Of a DNA stretch of 64,000 bases, positions 17,607 through 27,687 are shown one piece after another. The DNA comes from Enterobacteriaceae endosymbiont of Donacia clavipes (GTDB lineage Bacteria; Pseudomonadota; Gammaproteobacteria; Enterobacterales; Enterobacteriaceae): positions 67,472 to 131,471 of the forward strand of contig NZ_CP046208.1 of NCBI RefSeq assembly GCF_012570365.1, in the 5' to 3' direction. The position numbers and the translations under genes are program-made. The notes beneath the pieces were generated by a model that saw only the letters and a program-made list of their open reading frames with translations, made no database searches and was not told the DNA's origin. Numbering within the stretch: position 1 is the stretch's first letter; every line of letters begins with the position of its first letter.

Positions 17607-19061
17607 ATGTTTAAAAATACATTTGCTAATATGCAAAAAATTGGTAAATCTTTAATGTTACCTGTATCAGTATTACCTATAGCTGGTATATTATTGGGTA
17701 TAGGATCAGCTCATTTCTATTGGTTACCCCAAATTTTTTCTAATATTATGGAAAAAACAGGTAGTTCTGTATTTGTAAATATGCCTTTAATATTTGCTAT
17801 TGGTATAGCTTTAGGATTTACTAAAAATAATGGTGCATCTGCATTAGCAGCTGTTATTTCTTATGGTATTTTAACAAAAACTGTTGAAGTAGTAATTCCT
17901 CTATTATTACATAATAAAATTACTCAAGAAATAATAATACAAAAACATTTAGCTGATACAGGAGTTTTAGGCGGTATTATTGCTGGTTCTATTGCTGCTT
18001 ATATGTTTAATCATTTTCATAAAATTCAATTAGTTGATTATCTTGGTTTTTTTTCTGGAATACGTTTTGTTCCTATTATTTCTGGAATAATGTCTATTTT
18101 TATTGGTTTATTATTATCCTTAATATGGATACCTGTTGGTAAATTAATACAAATATTTTCATATTGGGCTGTATATCAAAATCCAATATTTGCATTTGGT
18201 ATTTATGGAATAATAGAAAGAGCATTATTACCTTTTGGTCTACATCATATATGGAATGTCCCATTTCAAATGGAAATTGGTTCATTTATTAACACAGTTA
18301 CTAAACAAATGTATCATGGTGATATTGCAAGATATATAGCTGGAGATCCATCTGCAGGAAAATTAGCTGGAGGATTTTTATTTAAAATGTATGGATTACC
18401 AGGAGCGGCTATAGCAATATGGCATACAGCAAAAGAAGAAAATAAAAAAAAAATTGGTAGTTTAATGTTATCTGCAGCATTAACATCTTTTTTTACAGGA
18501 ATTACTGAACCTATAGAGTTTTCCTTTATGTATGTAGCACCAATATTATATATTATTCATATTATTTTATCTGGATTATCTTTTCCTATTTGTATTATAT
18601 TGGGAATGAGAAACGGAACTAGTTTTTCTCATGGTTTAATAGATTTTATTATTTTAAGTGGTAACGGTAGTAAAATATGGTTATTTCCTATTATAGGAAT
18701 TATTTATACTACTATTTATTATAGTATATTTAAAATTTTAATAAAAAAATTAAATTTACAAACTCCTGGAAGAGAAAAAATACAAGATCATATTTATGAA
18801 AATAATAATATGTTATCAAAAAATTATGGTAAAGATTTAGTAAATGCTTTTGGAGGAAGTAATAATATTACTAATTTAGATGCTTGTATTACTAGATTAC
18901 GTATAAGTGTTAAAAATATAAATAAAGTTAATAAAAAAAAAATAAAATTATTAGGAGCTTCTGCAATTATTATTTCAGGTAATGGGATCCAAGCTGTATT
19001 TGGTACTAAATCAGATAATTTAAAAATAAAAATGGAAAATTTTATAGAAAAAGATAAATAA
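17607..19061 (+). CDS. ptsG: PTS glucose-specific EIICB component
   Basis: Imports and phosphorylates glucose at the inner membrane using phosphate relayed from EI, HPr and EIIA. The EIIC domain (to about residue 390) has multiple hydrophobic helices and the [10 protein letters not shown] motif. The EIIB domain carries the phosphorylated Cys in [12 protein letters not shown]. It is 484 aa (E. coli 477). AAGGT precedes the ATG. Its downstream partners EI, HPr and EIIA are not in the window. Retention suggests glucose is a main carbon source, consistent with gapA, pgk, fbaA and tktA here. Confidence 0.95.
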   Translation: MFKNTFANMQKIGKSLMLPVSVLPIAGILLGIGSAHFYWLPQIFSNIMEKTGSSVFVNMPLIFAIGIALGFTKNNGASALAAVISYGILTKTVEVVIPLLLHNKITQEIIIQKHLADTGVLGGIIAGSIAAYMFNHFHKIQLVDYLGFFSGIRFVPIISGIMSIFIGLLLSLIWIPVGKLIQIFSYWAVYQNPIFAFGIYGIIERALLPFGLHHIWNVPFQMEIGSFINTVTKQMYHGDIARYIAGDPSAGKLAGGFLFKMYGLPGAAIAIWHTAKEENKKKIGSLMLSAALTSFFTGITEPIEFSFMYVAPILYIIHIILSGLSFPICIILGMRNGTSFSHGLIDFIILSGNGSKIWLFPIIGIIYTTIYYSIFKILIKKLNLQTPGREKIQDHIYENNNMLSKNYGKDLVNAFGGSNNITNLDACITRLRISVKNINKVNKKKIKLLGASAIIISGNGIQAVFGTKSDNLKIKMENFIEKDK

Positions 19062-19092
19062 AAATTAAGGTAATTATTAAAAAATAAGTTTT

Positions 19093-19446
19093 ATGAATAA
19101 AAATAAAAAAAATATATTTCAAAAAATCTTATCTAAAAAAATCATTACTAATATTATTTATCAAGATAATTTAGTAACTGCTTTTGATGATATCAAACCT
19201 ATATCTCCGGTACATATTTTAATTATACCTAATATTTTTATTAGTACATTGAATGATATTAAAAAAAATAATGAATTAATATTAGGAAGAATGTTATTTA
19301 TTGCATCTAAAATAGCAAAAAAAAAAAATATTGATAAAAAAGGATATAGAATTGTTATTAATTGTAATAAACATGGATGTCAAACAATATTTTATTTACA
19401 TATGCATTTATTAGGTGGAAGACAAGGTATAAAAAAATTTTTCTAA
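19093..19446 (+). CDS. hinT: purine nucleoside phosphoramidase, HIT family
   Basis: HinT hydrolyses adenosine 5'-phosphoramidates. The HIT fold is recognisable from [15 protein letters not shown] and the C-terminal [11 protein letters not shown]. It is 117 aa (E. coli 119). In E. coli the histidine triad reads YHIHMHLLGG. Here the first His position is Tyr ([10 protein letters not shown], codon TAT for CAT), while the two later His, which include the nucleophile, remain. Placement after ptsG agrees with enterobacterial order. A stem-loop terminator follows. Confidence 0.92.
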   Translation: MNKNKKNIFQKILSKKIITNIIYQDNLVTAFDDIKPISPVHILIIPNIFISTLNDIKKNNELILGRMLFIASKIAKKKNIDKKGYRIVINCNKHGCQTIFYLHMHLLGGRQGIKKFF

Positions 19447-19499
19447 AAACTATTTTAAAAATATTTATAATATTTTATAAAATATCAATTTTTTTTAAC

Positions 19500-19540
19500 T
19501 GCTATGTATTTATTTATAATACATAGCAATAATTTTTTTT
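19500..19540 (+). terminator. intrinsic terminator after hinT
   Basis: TGCTATGTATT (19500-19510) pairs perfectly with AATACATAGCA (19518-19528) around a 7-nt loop, followed after four bases by eight T on the plus strand. This is the cleanest intrinsic terminator in the window. It would end the ptsG-hinT transcript and lies just beyond the convergent gapA. Confidence 0.78.
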
Positions 19541-19561
19541 AAAATGTTCCTATTATAAATT

Positions 19562-20560
19562 TTATTTAAAAATATGTAATATTAAATCTAGTATTTTAGC
19601 AGAATATCCTGTTTCATTATCATACCAAGAAATTAATTTAAAAAAATTATTATTAATAGCAATACTTGCTTTTTTATCAAATATAGATGTTAATAATGAT
19701 CCATTAAAATCACTGGATACTACATCATCATCTGTATAACCAATAATATTTTTCATATAATTATGTGAAGCAAATTTAATAATTTTATAGATATTTGATA
19801 ATGTAGTTTTTTTTAAAATTCGAACTGTAAAATCGACTACAGAAACATTAGCAACTGGTACTCTTAGGGAAATACCTGTTAATTTATTATTTAATTCAGG
19901 TAAAACAATACCAACAGCTTTTGCTGCTCCAGTAGTTGAAGGAATAATATTTTGATATGCTCCTCTACCACCCCTCCAATCTTTACTAGAAGGACTATCC
20001 ACAGTTTTTTGTGTTGAAGTTACTGCATGAATAGTTGTCATTAAACCATTTTCAATAATATAATTATCATTAATAATTTTAGCTAAAGGAGCTAAACAAT
20101 TAGTTGTACATGAAGCATTAGAAATAATTTTTTCTCCTTTATAATTATTTAAATTAACTCCATTTACGTACATAGGAATAGAATTATCTTTAGGAGGTGC
20201 TGTAATAATAACTTTTTTTGCACCAGCATAAATATGCTTATTAGCCAGTTCTTTTGTTAAGAAAATACCAGTAGATTCTATAACAACATCAATATTTAAA
20301 TGATCCCATTTTAGTTTACTAGGATCTGATTCAGAAAAAATATGTATAATATTTTCATTTATAATTAAATTATTATTTTTAACTTTAATTTTTTCATTAA
20401 AATACCCATGTGTAGAATCATATTTTATCATATAAGCCATATAATTTGCTTCTAATAAATCATTTATTGCTATAATTTTAACTTTATTATTTTTTTGAGC
20501 AATACGAAAAAAAATACGACCTATTCTTCCAAATCCATTAATAGCTACTCTAATAGACAT
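19562..20560 (-). CDS. gapA: glyceraldehyde-3-phosphate dehydrogenase
   Basis: Catalyses the NAD-dependent oxidative step of glycolysis. INGFGRIGR is the NAD-binding start, and [16 protein letters not shown] holds the catalytic Cys near residue 150. The partner His lies in the [13 protein letters not shown] segment, and WYDNETGYS is near the C-terminus. It is 332 aa, full length. AGGAGA precedes the ATG. Epd, the related erythrose-4-phosphate dehydrogenase, is missing from its usual place upstream of pgk, so this may be the only member of the family. Confidence 0.97.
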   Translation of the reverse strand: MSIRVAINGFGRIGRIFFRIAQKNNKVKIIAINDLLEANYMAYMIKYDSTHGYFNEKIKVKNNNLIINENIIHIFSESDPSKLKWDHLNIDVVIESTGIFLTKELANKHIYAGAKKVIITAPPKDNSIPMYVNGVNLNNYKGEKIISNASCTTNCLAPLAKIINDNYIIENGLMTTIHAVTSTQKTVDSPSSKDWRGGRGAYQNIIPSTTGAAKAVGIVLPELNNKLTGISLRVPVANVSVVDFTVRILKKTTLSNIYKIIKFASHNYMKNIIGYTDDDVVSSDFNGSLLTSIFDKKASIAINNNFFKLISWYDNETGYSAKILDLILHIFK

Positions 20561-20615
20561 TAAATTATCTCCTAAAAAAATAAAATTAATAATATATAAT
20601 AAAGTTATTATTATT

Positions 20616-22424
20616 TTACATAATGTATAAAGAATATGTTTTTTTCAAATTATAATTTTTATCATTTAATGATAAAAAATTTTCTTTAAAAAAAACTTTT
20701 ATATTATTTTTAATAACTTCAGATATAATGTAACTATGTGTATTAACAAGAAGATTTAAAAAATTAAAGGTTTGAATATTTTCCCATTGTAATTTAACAT
20801 TTTTAATTTTTGTTAATTGAGCTATTTTAAATACTGCATAATCAAAATCACCTAAAGCATCAACTAAACCGTTTTTAATAGCATCTTTCCCTATAAAAAT
20901 TATACCATTAGCTATTTTTTTAACCTCTTCTATAGGTTTATTTCTTCTTTGAGATACTAAATTAATAAATTTTTCATAACCGTTTTGTATATTTAGTTGT
21001 AATACTTTTTCTGCTATATATGGTAATTTTGTACTCATAGTAATATTAAATCTATCTGATATATTTACTCCATCTTTACTAATACCTAATCTTTCTAAAA
21101 CTTTACTAAAATTATTTACAACAGTAAAAATTCCAATAGAACCAGTTATAGTTGTTGAATCACTAATTATATAATCAGCTGCTGTAGAAATCCAATATGC
21201 TCCTGATGTAGCCATACTGCCCATTAATACTACTATTGGTTTATGTGCTTTTCTTAATAAATTAAGTTCATTATAAATATCTTGAGCAGCCATTATATCT
21301 CCTCCTGGACTATTAACTTTTAATATTAATCCTTTAATATTTGAATTTTTATAAACTTTATGTATTTCATTAGTAATAATTTTACTTGTATTTTTACCAT
21401 ATTGCATTAATCCATCTACAGTTATAACTGCAATATTACCATTTTCTTCTATATTATCTAATTTATACATATTTATGTAATCATTCAAATTAACCTTATT
21501 ATATGTTTCTTTTGTACTATCCCAGCCAAATTTTTTAATCATTTCTATTTCAAACTCAGAACTAGTATAGAGTTTATCTATTAATTTATTTTTTAATGCA
21601 AATAATGCTAGGTTTCCATGATATTTTTTTAAAGAAATTAAAAAATTTTGATCTGAAGGAAAAATATCTTTTGGTTTTACATGTCTATTACTTGATATAG
21701 TGATTAAATAATCATTCCATAAATCATCAATTAATTTTTGCATAATAATTTTATTATGCTTAGACATATTATTCCTTAATAAAGGTTCTACAGCTGATTT
21801 ATATTCTCCTATTTTAAGTACATTAGGTTTTATTTTTAGTTTTTCTAACATATTTTTATAATAAAAATTATTCATTTCAAAACCACGTAATTTCACATAA
21901 CCATAAGGAGATAAAATGATTTTATTAGCAAAACTAGCTAAATAATATTGATTTTGATCATATATATCTGCAATTGCATATATTTTTTTACCTGATTTTT
22001 TAAAATTATTTAAATATTTTCCTATATAACGTAATGTAGATATATCGTAAATATTTAAATTATTAAATCTTAATATAATTCCAGAAATATTTTTATTATT
22101 TTTTGCATGATTAATTGTTTTAATTATATCTAATACCGAATAATTTTTTTTTTTTTGTATATATTTATTATATAAATTAAATAGCAAACTATTTTTATAT
22201 ACAGTATCATTATTAATATTTTCTTCAAAATTAATTTCTAATACTTGATTATTTTTTTTAAATGTTGTATTAACATTTTTATTATGTTTAACATTATATA
22301 TGTAATAACATAATATAGAAATTAATAATATAAAAATTATATTTATTATTAATATTCTAGCAAAATTAATTAATGACCATAAATAACAACAAAAAAATTT
22401 TATTAAATTCAAAATTTTAATCAT
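20616..22424 (-). CDS. sppA: signal peptide peptidase, protease IV
   Basis: A membrane-bound serine protease that degrades cleaved signal peptides. An N-terminal hydrophobic helix (about residues 20-45) is followed by the tandem SppA repeats. The catalytic Lys is in GEYKSAVEP and the nucleophilic Ser in [12 protein letters not shown]. It is 602 aa (E. coli 618). An A13 tract lies in frame in the N-terminal third (the T13 at 22144-22156 on the plus strand). xthA is the next gene upstream, a neighbourhood shared with E. coli. Confidence 0.93.
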   Translation of the reverse strand: MIKILNLIKFFCCYLWSLINFARILIINIIFILLISILCYYIYNVKHNKNVNTTFKKNNQVLEINFEENINNDTVYKNSLLFNLYNKYIQKKKNYSVLDIIKTINHAKNNKNISGIILRFNNLNIYDISTLRYIGKYLNNFKKSGKKIYAIADIYDQNQYYLASFANKIILSPYGYVKLRGFEMNNFYYKNMLEKLKIKPNVLKIGEYKSAVEPLLRNNMSKHNKIIMQKLIDDLWNDYLITISSNRHVKPKDIFPSDQNFLISLKKYHGNLALFALKNKLIDKLYTSSEFEIEMIKKFGWDSTKETYNKVNLNDYINMYKLDNIEENGNIAVITVDGLMQYGKNTSKIITNEIHKVYKNSNIKGLILKVNSPGGDIMAAQDIYNELNLLRKAHKPIVVLMGSMATSGAYWISTAADYIISDSTTITGSIGIFTVVNNFSKVLERLGISKDGVNISDRFNITMSTKLPYIAEKVLQLNIQNGYEKFINLVSQRRNKPIEEVKKIANGIIFIGKDAIKNGLVDALGDFDYAVFKIAQLTKIKNVKLQWENIQTFNFLNLLVNTHSYIISEVIKNNIKVFFKENFLSLNDKNYNLKKTYSLYIM

Positions 22425-22453
22425 TTTTCACCTATTTTTAAAATACAAGTTTT

Positions 22454-23260
22454 TTAATTAATTTTAAAATTTACCCAAATAGGAGCATGATCTGAAGGTT
22501 TAATTAAATTACGAATAGAATAATCTATATTAGAATCAATATAATATTTAATTAATGATTTAGTTATTAAAATATTATCAATTCTTAGTCCTTTATTCAT
22601 AAAATATCCTTTATTTCTATAATCAAACCAAGAAAATTTATTATTTGTTAAAGGATGTTTTAAACGCCAAATATCAAATAAACCCCAATTAAGTAATTGA
22701 TGAATACAAAATCTTTCTTCTGGTAAAAAAGAACATTTTCCTTGTTTTAACCATTTTTTATAATTTTTTTCTCCTATACCAATATCTAAATTAGAAATAC
22801 TAACATTAATATCACCCATAACTATAATATGACTATTTGGATTTAAATTTTTTTTCATATAATAATATAAATTATTAAAAAAATTTATTTTATATTTAAA
22901 CTTTGTAATATTATTTTTATTATTTCCTTGAGGGAAATAACAATTTAATATTTTTATATTACCAATAGAACTATTTAAATCAATCATTATTAATCTTTTT
23001 TGGTTATCATTATTTGTTAAAAATCCTTGTTGAATATTAAATGGTTTAGTTTTAGTAAATAAACAAACACCATAATATTTTTGTTGACCATATAAATAAA
23101 TATTATAGCCTAATTTAGATAATTTTTTTTTAGGAAAATCTTTATCACTTACTTTTATTTCTTGTAAACCGATGATATCAGGATTATAAATTTTTATAAT
23201 TAATTTTAACTGATGTATATGAGCTCTTATACCATTAATATTAAATGAAATAATTTTCAT
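22454..23260 (-). CDS. xthA: exodeoxyribonuclease III (AP endonuclease)
   Basis: Repairs abasic sites and acts as a 3'-5' exonuclease. The start ISFNINGIRA, the metal ligand Glu in LQEIKV, GDINVSISNLDIG and the terminal PSDHAPIWVNF with the catalytic Asp-His are all intact. It is 268 aa, equal to E. coli Exo III. Its retention beside mutS and dnaQ shows that some DNA repair is kept in an otherwise pared-down genome. Confidence 0.95.
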   Translation of the reverse strand: MKIISFNINGIRAHIHQLKLIIKIYNPDIIGLQEIKVSDKDFPKKKLSKLGYNIYLYGQQKYYGVCLFTKTKPFNIQQGFLTNNDNQKRLIMIDLNSSIGNIKILNCYFPQGNNKNNITKFKYKINFFNNLYYYMKKNLNPNSHIIVMGDINVSISNLDIGIGEKNYKKWLKQGKCSFLPEERFCIHQLLNWGLFDIWRLKHPLTNNKFSWFDYRNKGYFMNKGLRIDNILITKSLIKYYIDSNIDYSIRNLIKPSDHAPIWVNFKIN

Positions 23261-23318
23261 AATAATTTAAAATTTTTAAAGTTAATATTTTATACGTAAA
23301 ATACTTATTATTCTATAT

Positions 23319-24803
23319 TCATAATATAGGTTTAAATAAAAAACATAATTTTTCTATTAATTTATGCCAATATGGTCTTTTTATCCATAAATTATATTCT
23401 AATTTTTTAGATTTTAAAATATATTTATTTTGTATAAATAAAAGAGAATTATTAAATATAATATCATCTATAATTAAATTAATTTCAAAATTTAAATATA
23501 AACTTCGTATATCAAAATTTACAGTACCTATAAAACTTATTTTTTTATCTATAATAATACTTTTTGCATGTAAAAAATCTTTTTTTAATTGATAAATTTC
23601 AACACCAGATTTTAATAATTTATAAAAAAAAAATTTACTAGCCCAATAAATTAAACTTGAATCATTATATTTTGGTATAATAATTTTTACATTTACTCCA
23701 CGTTTGGCAGCAATACAAATTGCTAATAATAAATTATTACTTGGAATAAAATATGGAGTTGTTATAATTAAATTTTTTTTACATAAATATATTGCAGTAA
23801 TTAAAGAATTATGAATAATTTTTTTTGATAATTCTAATCCTGAAAAAACTACTTGTATTCTATTTGTATTATTTTTATTTTTATTTTTATTTTTATTTTT
23901 ATATTTAAATAAATTTTTTTTTAGTTGTTTAATAGCTAAAATATTTTTACCTGTTTCAATTTCCCAATCATATGAATAAATAATACTTATTGTATTAACA
24001 ATTGGTCCTTTGATACGAATCATTAAATCAATCCATTTTCCTTTTTTAATATTTTTTTTAAAAAGATTAACATCTATCATATTCATACTACCAACATAAG
24101 CAATTTTATTATCAATTAAAACTATTTTTTTATGTTGTCTTAAATCTATACGATAAAAAAAAGATTTAAAAATTGTAATTTTTAATGATTTAATAATAAA
24201 AATACCCGCTACTTTTAACATGATATTATACCAAGAACTATAAAAAAATTTTCTACTTCCAATATAATCTAACATTATATAACATTTAACTCCTCTTTTT
24301 GCTGCTATTATGATAGATTTTGAAAATTTATTAACTATTCCTCCTGGGATCCATATATAAAAAACTATATGTATACTATTTTTTGCTCTATTAATATCAT
24401 TAATTAATAATTTAATTGATTTAATTGATGAATTAATTAAATTTATTGAATTATTAGTCATACTTAATAAATTTTGTTGATTTTTACATAATTGAAATAA
24501 TGATTTAACTTTTATATTTTTATTTTTATGGTTTAATTTATAAAATATTTGTAAATTTTTTAATAATTTACTATAACGAAACCATATTTTTTTAGATTTC
24601 TTATGTTTAAATTGGGTTCTTGAGTAAATTTCTCCAAAAATAAAATAAAAAATAATTCCTATAATAGGAAAAATATATAAAATAAAAAACCATAATATAT
24701 AAGATTTTATATCCTTATATCTTATAAAAATTTTAATTATAATATAAATTATTATAAATATATGAATATACAATAATATTTTATTTATCAATAAATTAAT
24801 CAT
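23319..24803 (-). CDS. clsA: cardiolipin synthase A
   Basis: A membrane phospholipase-D-type enzyme that joins two phosphatidylglycerols into cardiolipin. Two hydrophobic helices occupy the first 60 residues. The two HKD motifs are HKKIVLIDNKIAYVGSMN and HAKSIIIDKKISFIGTVNFD. It is 494 aa (E. coli ClsA 486). Between the HKD domains is a five-copy Lys-Asn dipeptide repeat made by a 6-bp microsatellite, which explains the slight extra length. The synteny with ychF, pth and prs resembles the E. coli 27-28 min region. Confidence 0.93.
   Translation of the reverse strand: MINLLINKILLYIHIFIIIYIIIKIFIRYKDIKSYILWFFILYIFPIIGIIFYFIFGEIYSRTQFKHKKSKKIWFRYSKLLKNLQIFYKLNHKNKNIKVKSLFQLCKNQQNLLSMTNNSINLINSSIKSIKLLINDINRAKNSIHIVFYIWIPGGIVNKFSKSIIIAAKRGVKCYIMLDYIGSRKFFYSSWYNIMLKVAGIFIIKSLKITIFKSFFYRIDLRQHKKIVLIDNKIAYVGSMNMIDVNLFKKNIKKGKWIDLMIRIKGPIVNTISIIYSYDWEIETGKNILAIKQLKKNLFKYKNKNKNKNKNNTNRIQVVFSGLELSKKIIHNSLITAIYLCKKNLIITTPYFIPSNNLLLAICIAAKRGVNVKIIIPKYNDSSLIYWASKFFFYKLLKSGVEIYQLKKDFLHAKSIIIDKKISFIGTVNFDIRSLYLNFEINLIIDDIIFNNSLLFIQNKYILKSKKLEYNLWIKRPYWHKLIEKLCFLFKPIL
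23871..23900 (-). repeat. 6-bp microsatellite inside clsA
   Basis: Five perfect copies of ATTTTT on the plus strand, read as (Lys-Asn)5 on the minus strand, in the linker between the two catalytic half-domains. The unit is a multiple of three, so copy-number change keeps the frame. Confidence 0.85.
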
Positions 24804-24846
24804 ATTAAAATATAATGTTTTAAAAATTAAAGTTTATTAAATTTTT

Positions 24847-25890
24847 TTATATTTTAAAAAGAAAATAAATAATATCTCCATCTAAAATAATATATTTTTT
24901 ACCTTCTATTTTAATTTTACCTGCTAGTTTTAGCTTATTTTCATTTTTATAAAAAATATAATCTTGAAAATGAATTATTTTAGCCCTTATAAAACCTTTT
25001 TGAATATCACTATGAATTTTTTTAGCAGCTTCTAATGCTGTAGTTCCTTTTAAAATACTCCAAGATTTTGCTTCTTTTATTCCTATAGTATAAAAATTAT
25101 GTAAATTCAATAGTTGAAAACTTAAAGTTATTATTTTTTTTAAATTAGTATTATTTTTTAAAAGAAATGATTTATTTTCCTTCTGAAGAATTTTTAAACA
25201 TATTTTAAAAATTAAATATTTTTTAACTAAAACATTTATTTTTTTTAAAAAAAATTGATTTTTAATTTTATTTACACCTAAATTAGCTATAATCATCATA
25301 GGTTTTATGGTTAATAATTTTAAATTTTGTAAAAATATTTTTTCTTCAAAATTTAATTTTAATAAATTAAGTAATTTTCCTTTTTTTAAATAATTTAAAC
25401 AAATTTTTAATAAATATTCCCATTTATAAAAATTTTTATTATAATTTTTTTTTAAAATATTATTTTTAAATTTATGTATTAAATTAATATCAAATTGAAT
25501 AATTTCATTATTTATTATATTAATATCTTCAATAGGATCATATGATAAATTAATTATATTTTCATCATTAAAACAACGTATTACATGAATAAGGGCATTA
25601 ACTTCTGATATATTATGTAAAAATTGATTACCTAATCCTTCTCCTTTAGAAGCTCCTTTTATTAATCCAGCAATATCAACAATAGTAACTGTAGATTGTA
25701 TAATTTTTTTAGATTTGGCCAATTTAGCTAAATAAAATAATCTATCATCAGGTACAGCAACTATACTCATATTTGGTTTTATTGTACAAAAAGGGTAATT
25801 TAATGCATCTACATTAGAATTAGTTAATATATTAAATAAAGTTGATTTACCTACATTAGGTAAACCTATAATACCACATTTTAATCCCAT
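24847..25890 (-). CDS. ychF: redox-regulated ribosome-binding ATPase YchF
   Basis: YchF is an Obg-family P-loop ATPase that binds ribosomes. G1 is GLPNVGKST, switch II is DIAGLIKGASKGEGLGNQF, and the C-terminal TGS domain ends in DGDIIYFLF as in the family. It is 347 aa (E. coli 363), with the coiled-coil insert diverged and Lys-rich. The G4-like specificity motif, NVNE in E. coli, reads NLGV here, so the Glu for adenine recognition appears replaced. pth lies 14 bp upstream, the normal pair. Confidence 0.93.
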   Translation of the reverse strand: MGLKCGIIGLPNVGKSTLFNILTNSNVDALNYPFCTIKPNMSIVAVPDDRLFYLAKLAKSKKIIQSTVTIVDIAGLIKGASKGEGLGNQFLHNISEVNALIHVIRCFNDENIINLSYDPIEDINIINNEIIQFDINLIHKFKNNILKKNYNKNFYKWEYLLKICLNYLKKGKLLNLLKLNFEEKIFLQNLKLLTIKPMMIIANLGVNKIKNQFFLKKINVLVKKYLIFKICLKILQKENKSFLLKNNTNLKKIITLSFQLLNLHNFYTIGIKEAKSWSILKGTTALEAAKKIHSDIQKGFIRAKIIHFQDYIFYKNENKLKLAGKIKIEGKKYIILDGDIIYFLFKI

Positions 25891-25904
25891 TACTTATTAA
25901 CCTA

Positions 25905-26492
25905 TTATTTTTTAGAATTTAAATAATTTATAGCTTTATTATAATTTGTAGTATAAATTAAGATTTTTAAAGCGTTAATACTCTTTTTAATAGCAAAATT
26001 AATTTTTTTTTGTTCTATTTTTGTAGGACTACTTAATACAAAATTATTTATTTTTAATTTATTATGTGGACGTCCAATACCTACACGTAATCTATAAAAA
26101 GATTCGCTATTAAAATTTTCAATAATATTATTTAATCCATTATGTCCTCCACTACTACCTCCATATTTAAATTTTATTATTCCTGGTGAAAAATCTAATT
26201 CATCATGAATAATTAAAATATTTTTAAAATGAATTTTATAAAAATTAGCAATAATAAATATTGATTGTCCTGAAATATTAATAAAAGAATTAGGAATAAA
26301 TAAAATAATTTTATATTTTAAAATATAAACTTTACTAACATAACCATTAAATTTTTTTATTTTTTTAAATCTTACGTTAAATTTTTTGGATAATTTAATA
26401 AGATAATCAGAACCTATATTATGACGTGTTCCAATAAATTTATTATCTATATTATTTCCTAATCCTACAATCATTTTAATATAAGTATTCAA
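25905..26492 (-). CDS. pth: peptidyl-tRNA hydrolase
   Basis: Releases peptides from prematurely dropped peptidyl-tRNA, an essential salvage step. IVGLGN, the catalytic His in GTRHNIG, HDELDFSPG and GGSSGGHNGLNN are present. It is 195 aa (E. coli 194). It lies between prs and ychF on the same strand with short gaps and is probably co-transcribed. The neighbourhood is as in E. coli. Confidence 0.95.
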   Translation of the reverse strand: MNTYIKMIVGLGNNIDNKFIGTRHNIGSDYLIKLSKKFNVRFKKIKKFNGYVSKVYILKYKIILFIPNSFINISGQSIFIIANFYKIHFKNILIIHDELDFSPGIIKFKYGGSSGGHNGLNNIIENFNSESFYRLRVGIGRPHNKLKINNFVLSSPTKIEQKKINFAIKKSINALKILIYTTNYNKAINYLNSKK

Positions 26493-26515
26493 ATATTTTC
26501 CTATTTATTATTTTA

Positions 26516-27463
26516 TTATTTAAACATTATAGAAATAGATTCTTCATTACTAATTCTTCTTATTGATTCTGAAAGCATATGAGATAAAGATAATACTTTA
26601 ATATTTTCTAATTTTTGTATTTTTTCTGTCAATGGAATACTATCACATACAATAAGTTTATCTATTACAGAATTAAAAATATTTTTAACAGCATTACCAG
26701 AAAAAATAGGATGTGTTATATAAGCTAAAACTTTTTTTGCTCCATTATTTTTTAATGCTTTAGCTGCTTTACATAAAGTTCCTCCTGTATCAATAATATC
26801 ATCTATTAAAATACAATCACGTTTATTAACATCTCCAATAATATGCATAATTTCCGTTATATTAGCATCAGTTCTTCTTTTATCTATTATTGCCATATCT
26901 GTTCCATTAAATAATTTTTTTGCCATTGATCTTGCACGAACCACTCCTCCAATATCAGGAGAAACTATTATTGGATTTTTTAATTTATATTTTAATATAT
27001 CTGTTAAAAATATAGGACTTGCAAATACATTATCTACAGGAATATTAAAAAATCCTTGAATTTGTTCTGCATGTAAATCTACTGTTAGTATTCTATTTAC
27101 TCCTACTTTAGATAAAAAATCAGCTATTACTTTAGCAGTGATAGGAACTCTAGCAGAACTAATTCTTCTATCTTGTCTTGCATAACCAAAATATGGAATA
27201 ACAGCAGTTATTCTACCTGCCGATGCTCTTTTAAATGCATCAATAATAATAATTAATTCAATTAAATTATCATTTGTAGGATTACAAGTTGATTGAATAA
27301 TAAATATATCATCTCCTCTTACATTTTCATTTATTTTAACAGATATTTCTCCATCACTAAAACGACCTACAAACATTTTACCTAAATTAATATATAAATG
27401 ATTAGCAATTTTAGTTGCTAATTTAATAACAGAATTTCCAGAAAATAATTTCATATTAGACAC
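26516..27463 (-). CDS. prs: ribose-phosphate pyrophosphokinase
   Basis: Makes PRPP from ribose 5-phosphate and ATP. PRPP is the entry substrate for HisG and for nucleotide synthesis. [21 protein letters not shown], the [11 protein letters not shown] metal region and the PRPP loop [13 protein letters not shown] are all conserved. It is 315 aa, identical in length to E. coli, and much less drifted than its neighbours. It heads the minus-strand block, divergent from prfA. ispE and lolB, which flank it in E. coli, are absent. Confidence 0.97.
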   Translation of the reverse strand: MSNMKLFSGNSVIKLATKIANHLYINLGKMFVGRFSDGEISVKINENVRGDDIFIIQSTCNPTNDNLIELIIIIDAFKRASAGRITAVIPYFGYARQDRRISSARVPITAKVIADFLSKVGVNRILTVDLHAEQIQGFFNIPVDNVFASPIFLTDILKYKLKNPIIVSPDIGGVVRARSMAKKLFNGTDMAIIDKRRTDANITEIMHIIGDVNKRDCILIDDIIDTGGTLCKAAKALKNNGAKKVLAYITHPIFSGNAVKNIFNSVIDKLIVCDSIPLTEKIQKLENIKVLSLSHMLSESIRRISNEESISIMFK

Positions 27464-27584
27464 AAATTAACCACCTATTTTTTACAATAAAATTAATTTT
27501 TTTAATACTAAATTGTATTTAAAATATAAATAAATTTTTACATAAAAATCATAAATATATTATTTAATTTATTTTAAATATAAA

Positions 27585-27620
27585 TATTATATAATAATAT
27601 TATATAATAATATTATATTA
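27585..27620. repeat. 13-bp tandem repeat between prs and prfA
   Basis: TATTATATAATAA occurs twice perfectly, followed by a partial third copy. Just downstream AGTATATTTAT is repeated directly about 20 bp apart. All lie in the 224-bp divergent spacer that must hold the prs and prfA promoters. The region is pure A/T and no function can be assigned. Confidence 0.6.
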
Positions 27621-27687
27621 ATTATAATATATAAAAGTATATTTATACTATAAATAGTATATTTATTTAAATAATAAAATAAAATTT

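Noticed and set aside
18100-18285. Minus-strand frame inside ptsG
   Set aside because: Antisense shadow of a conserved membrane domain.
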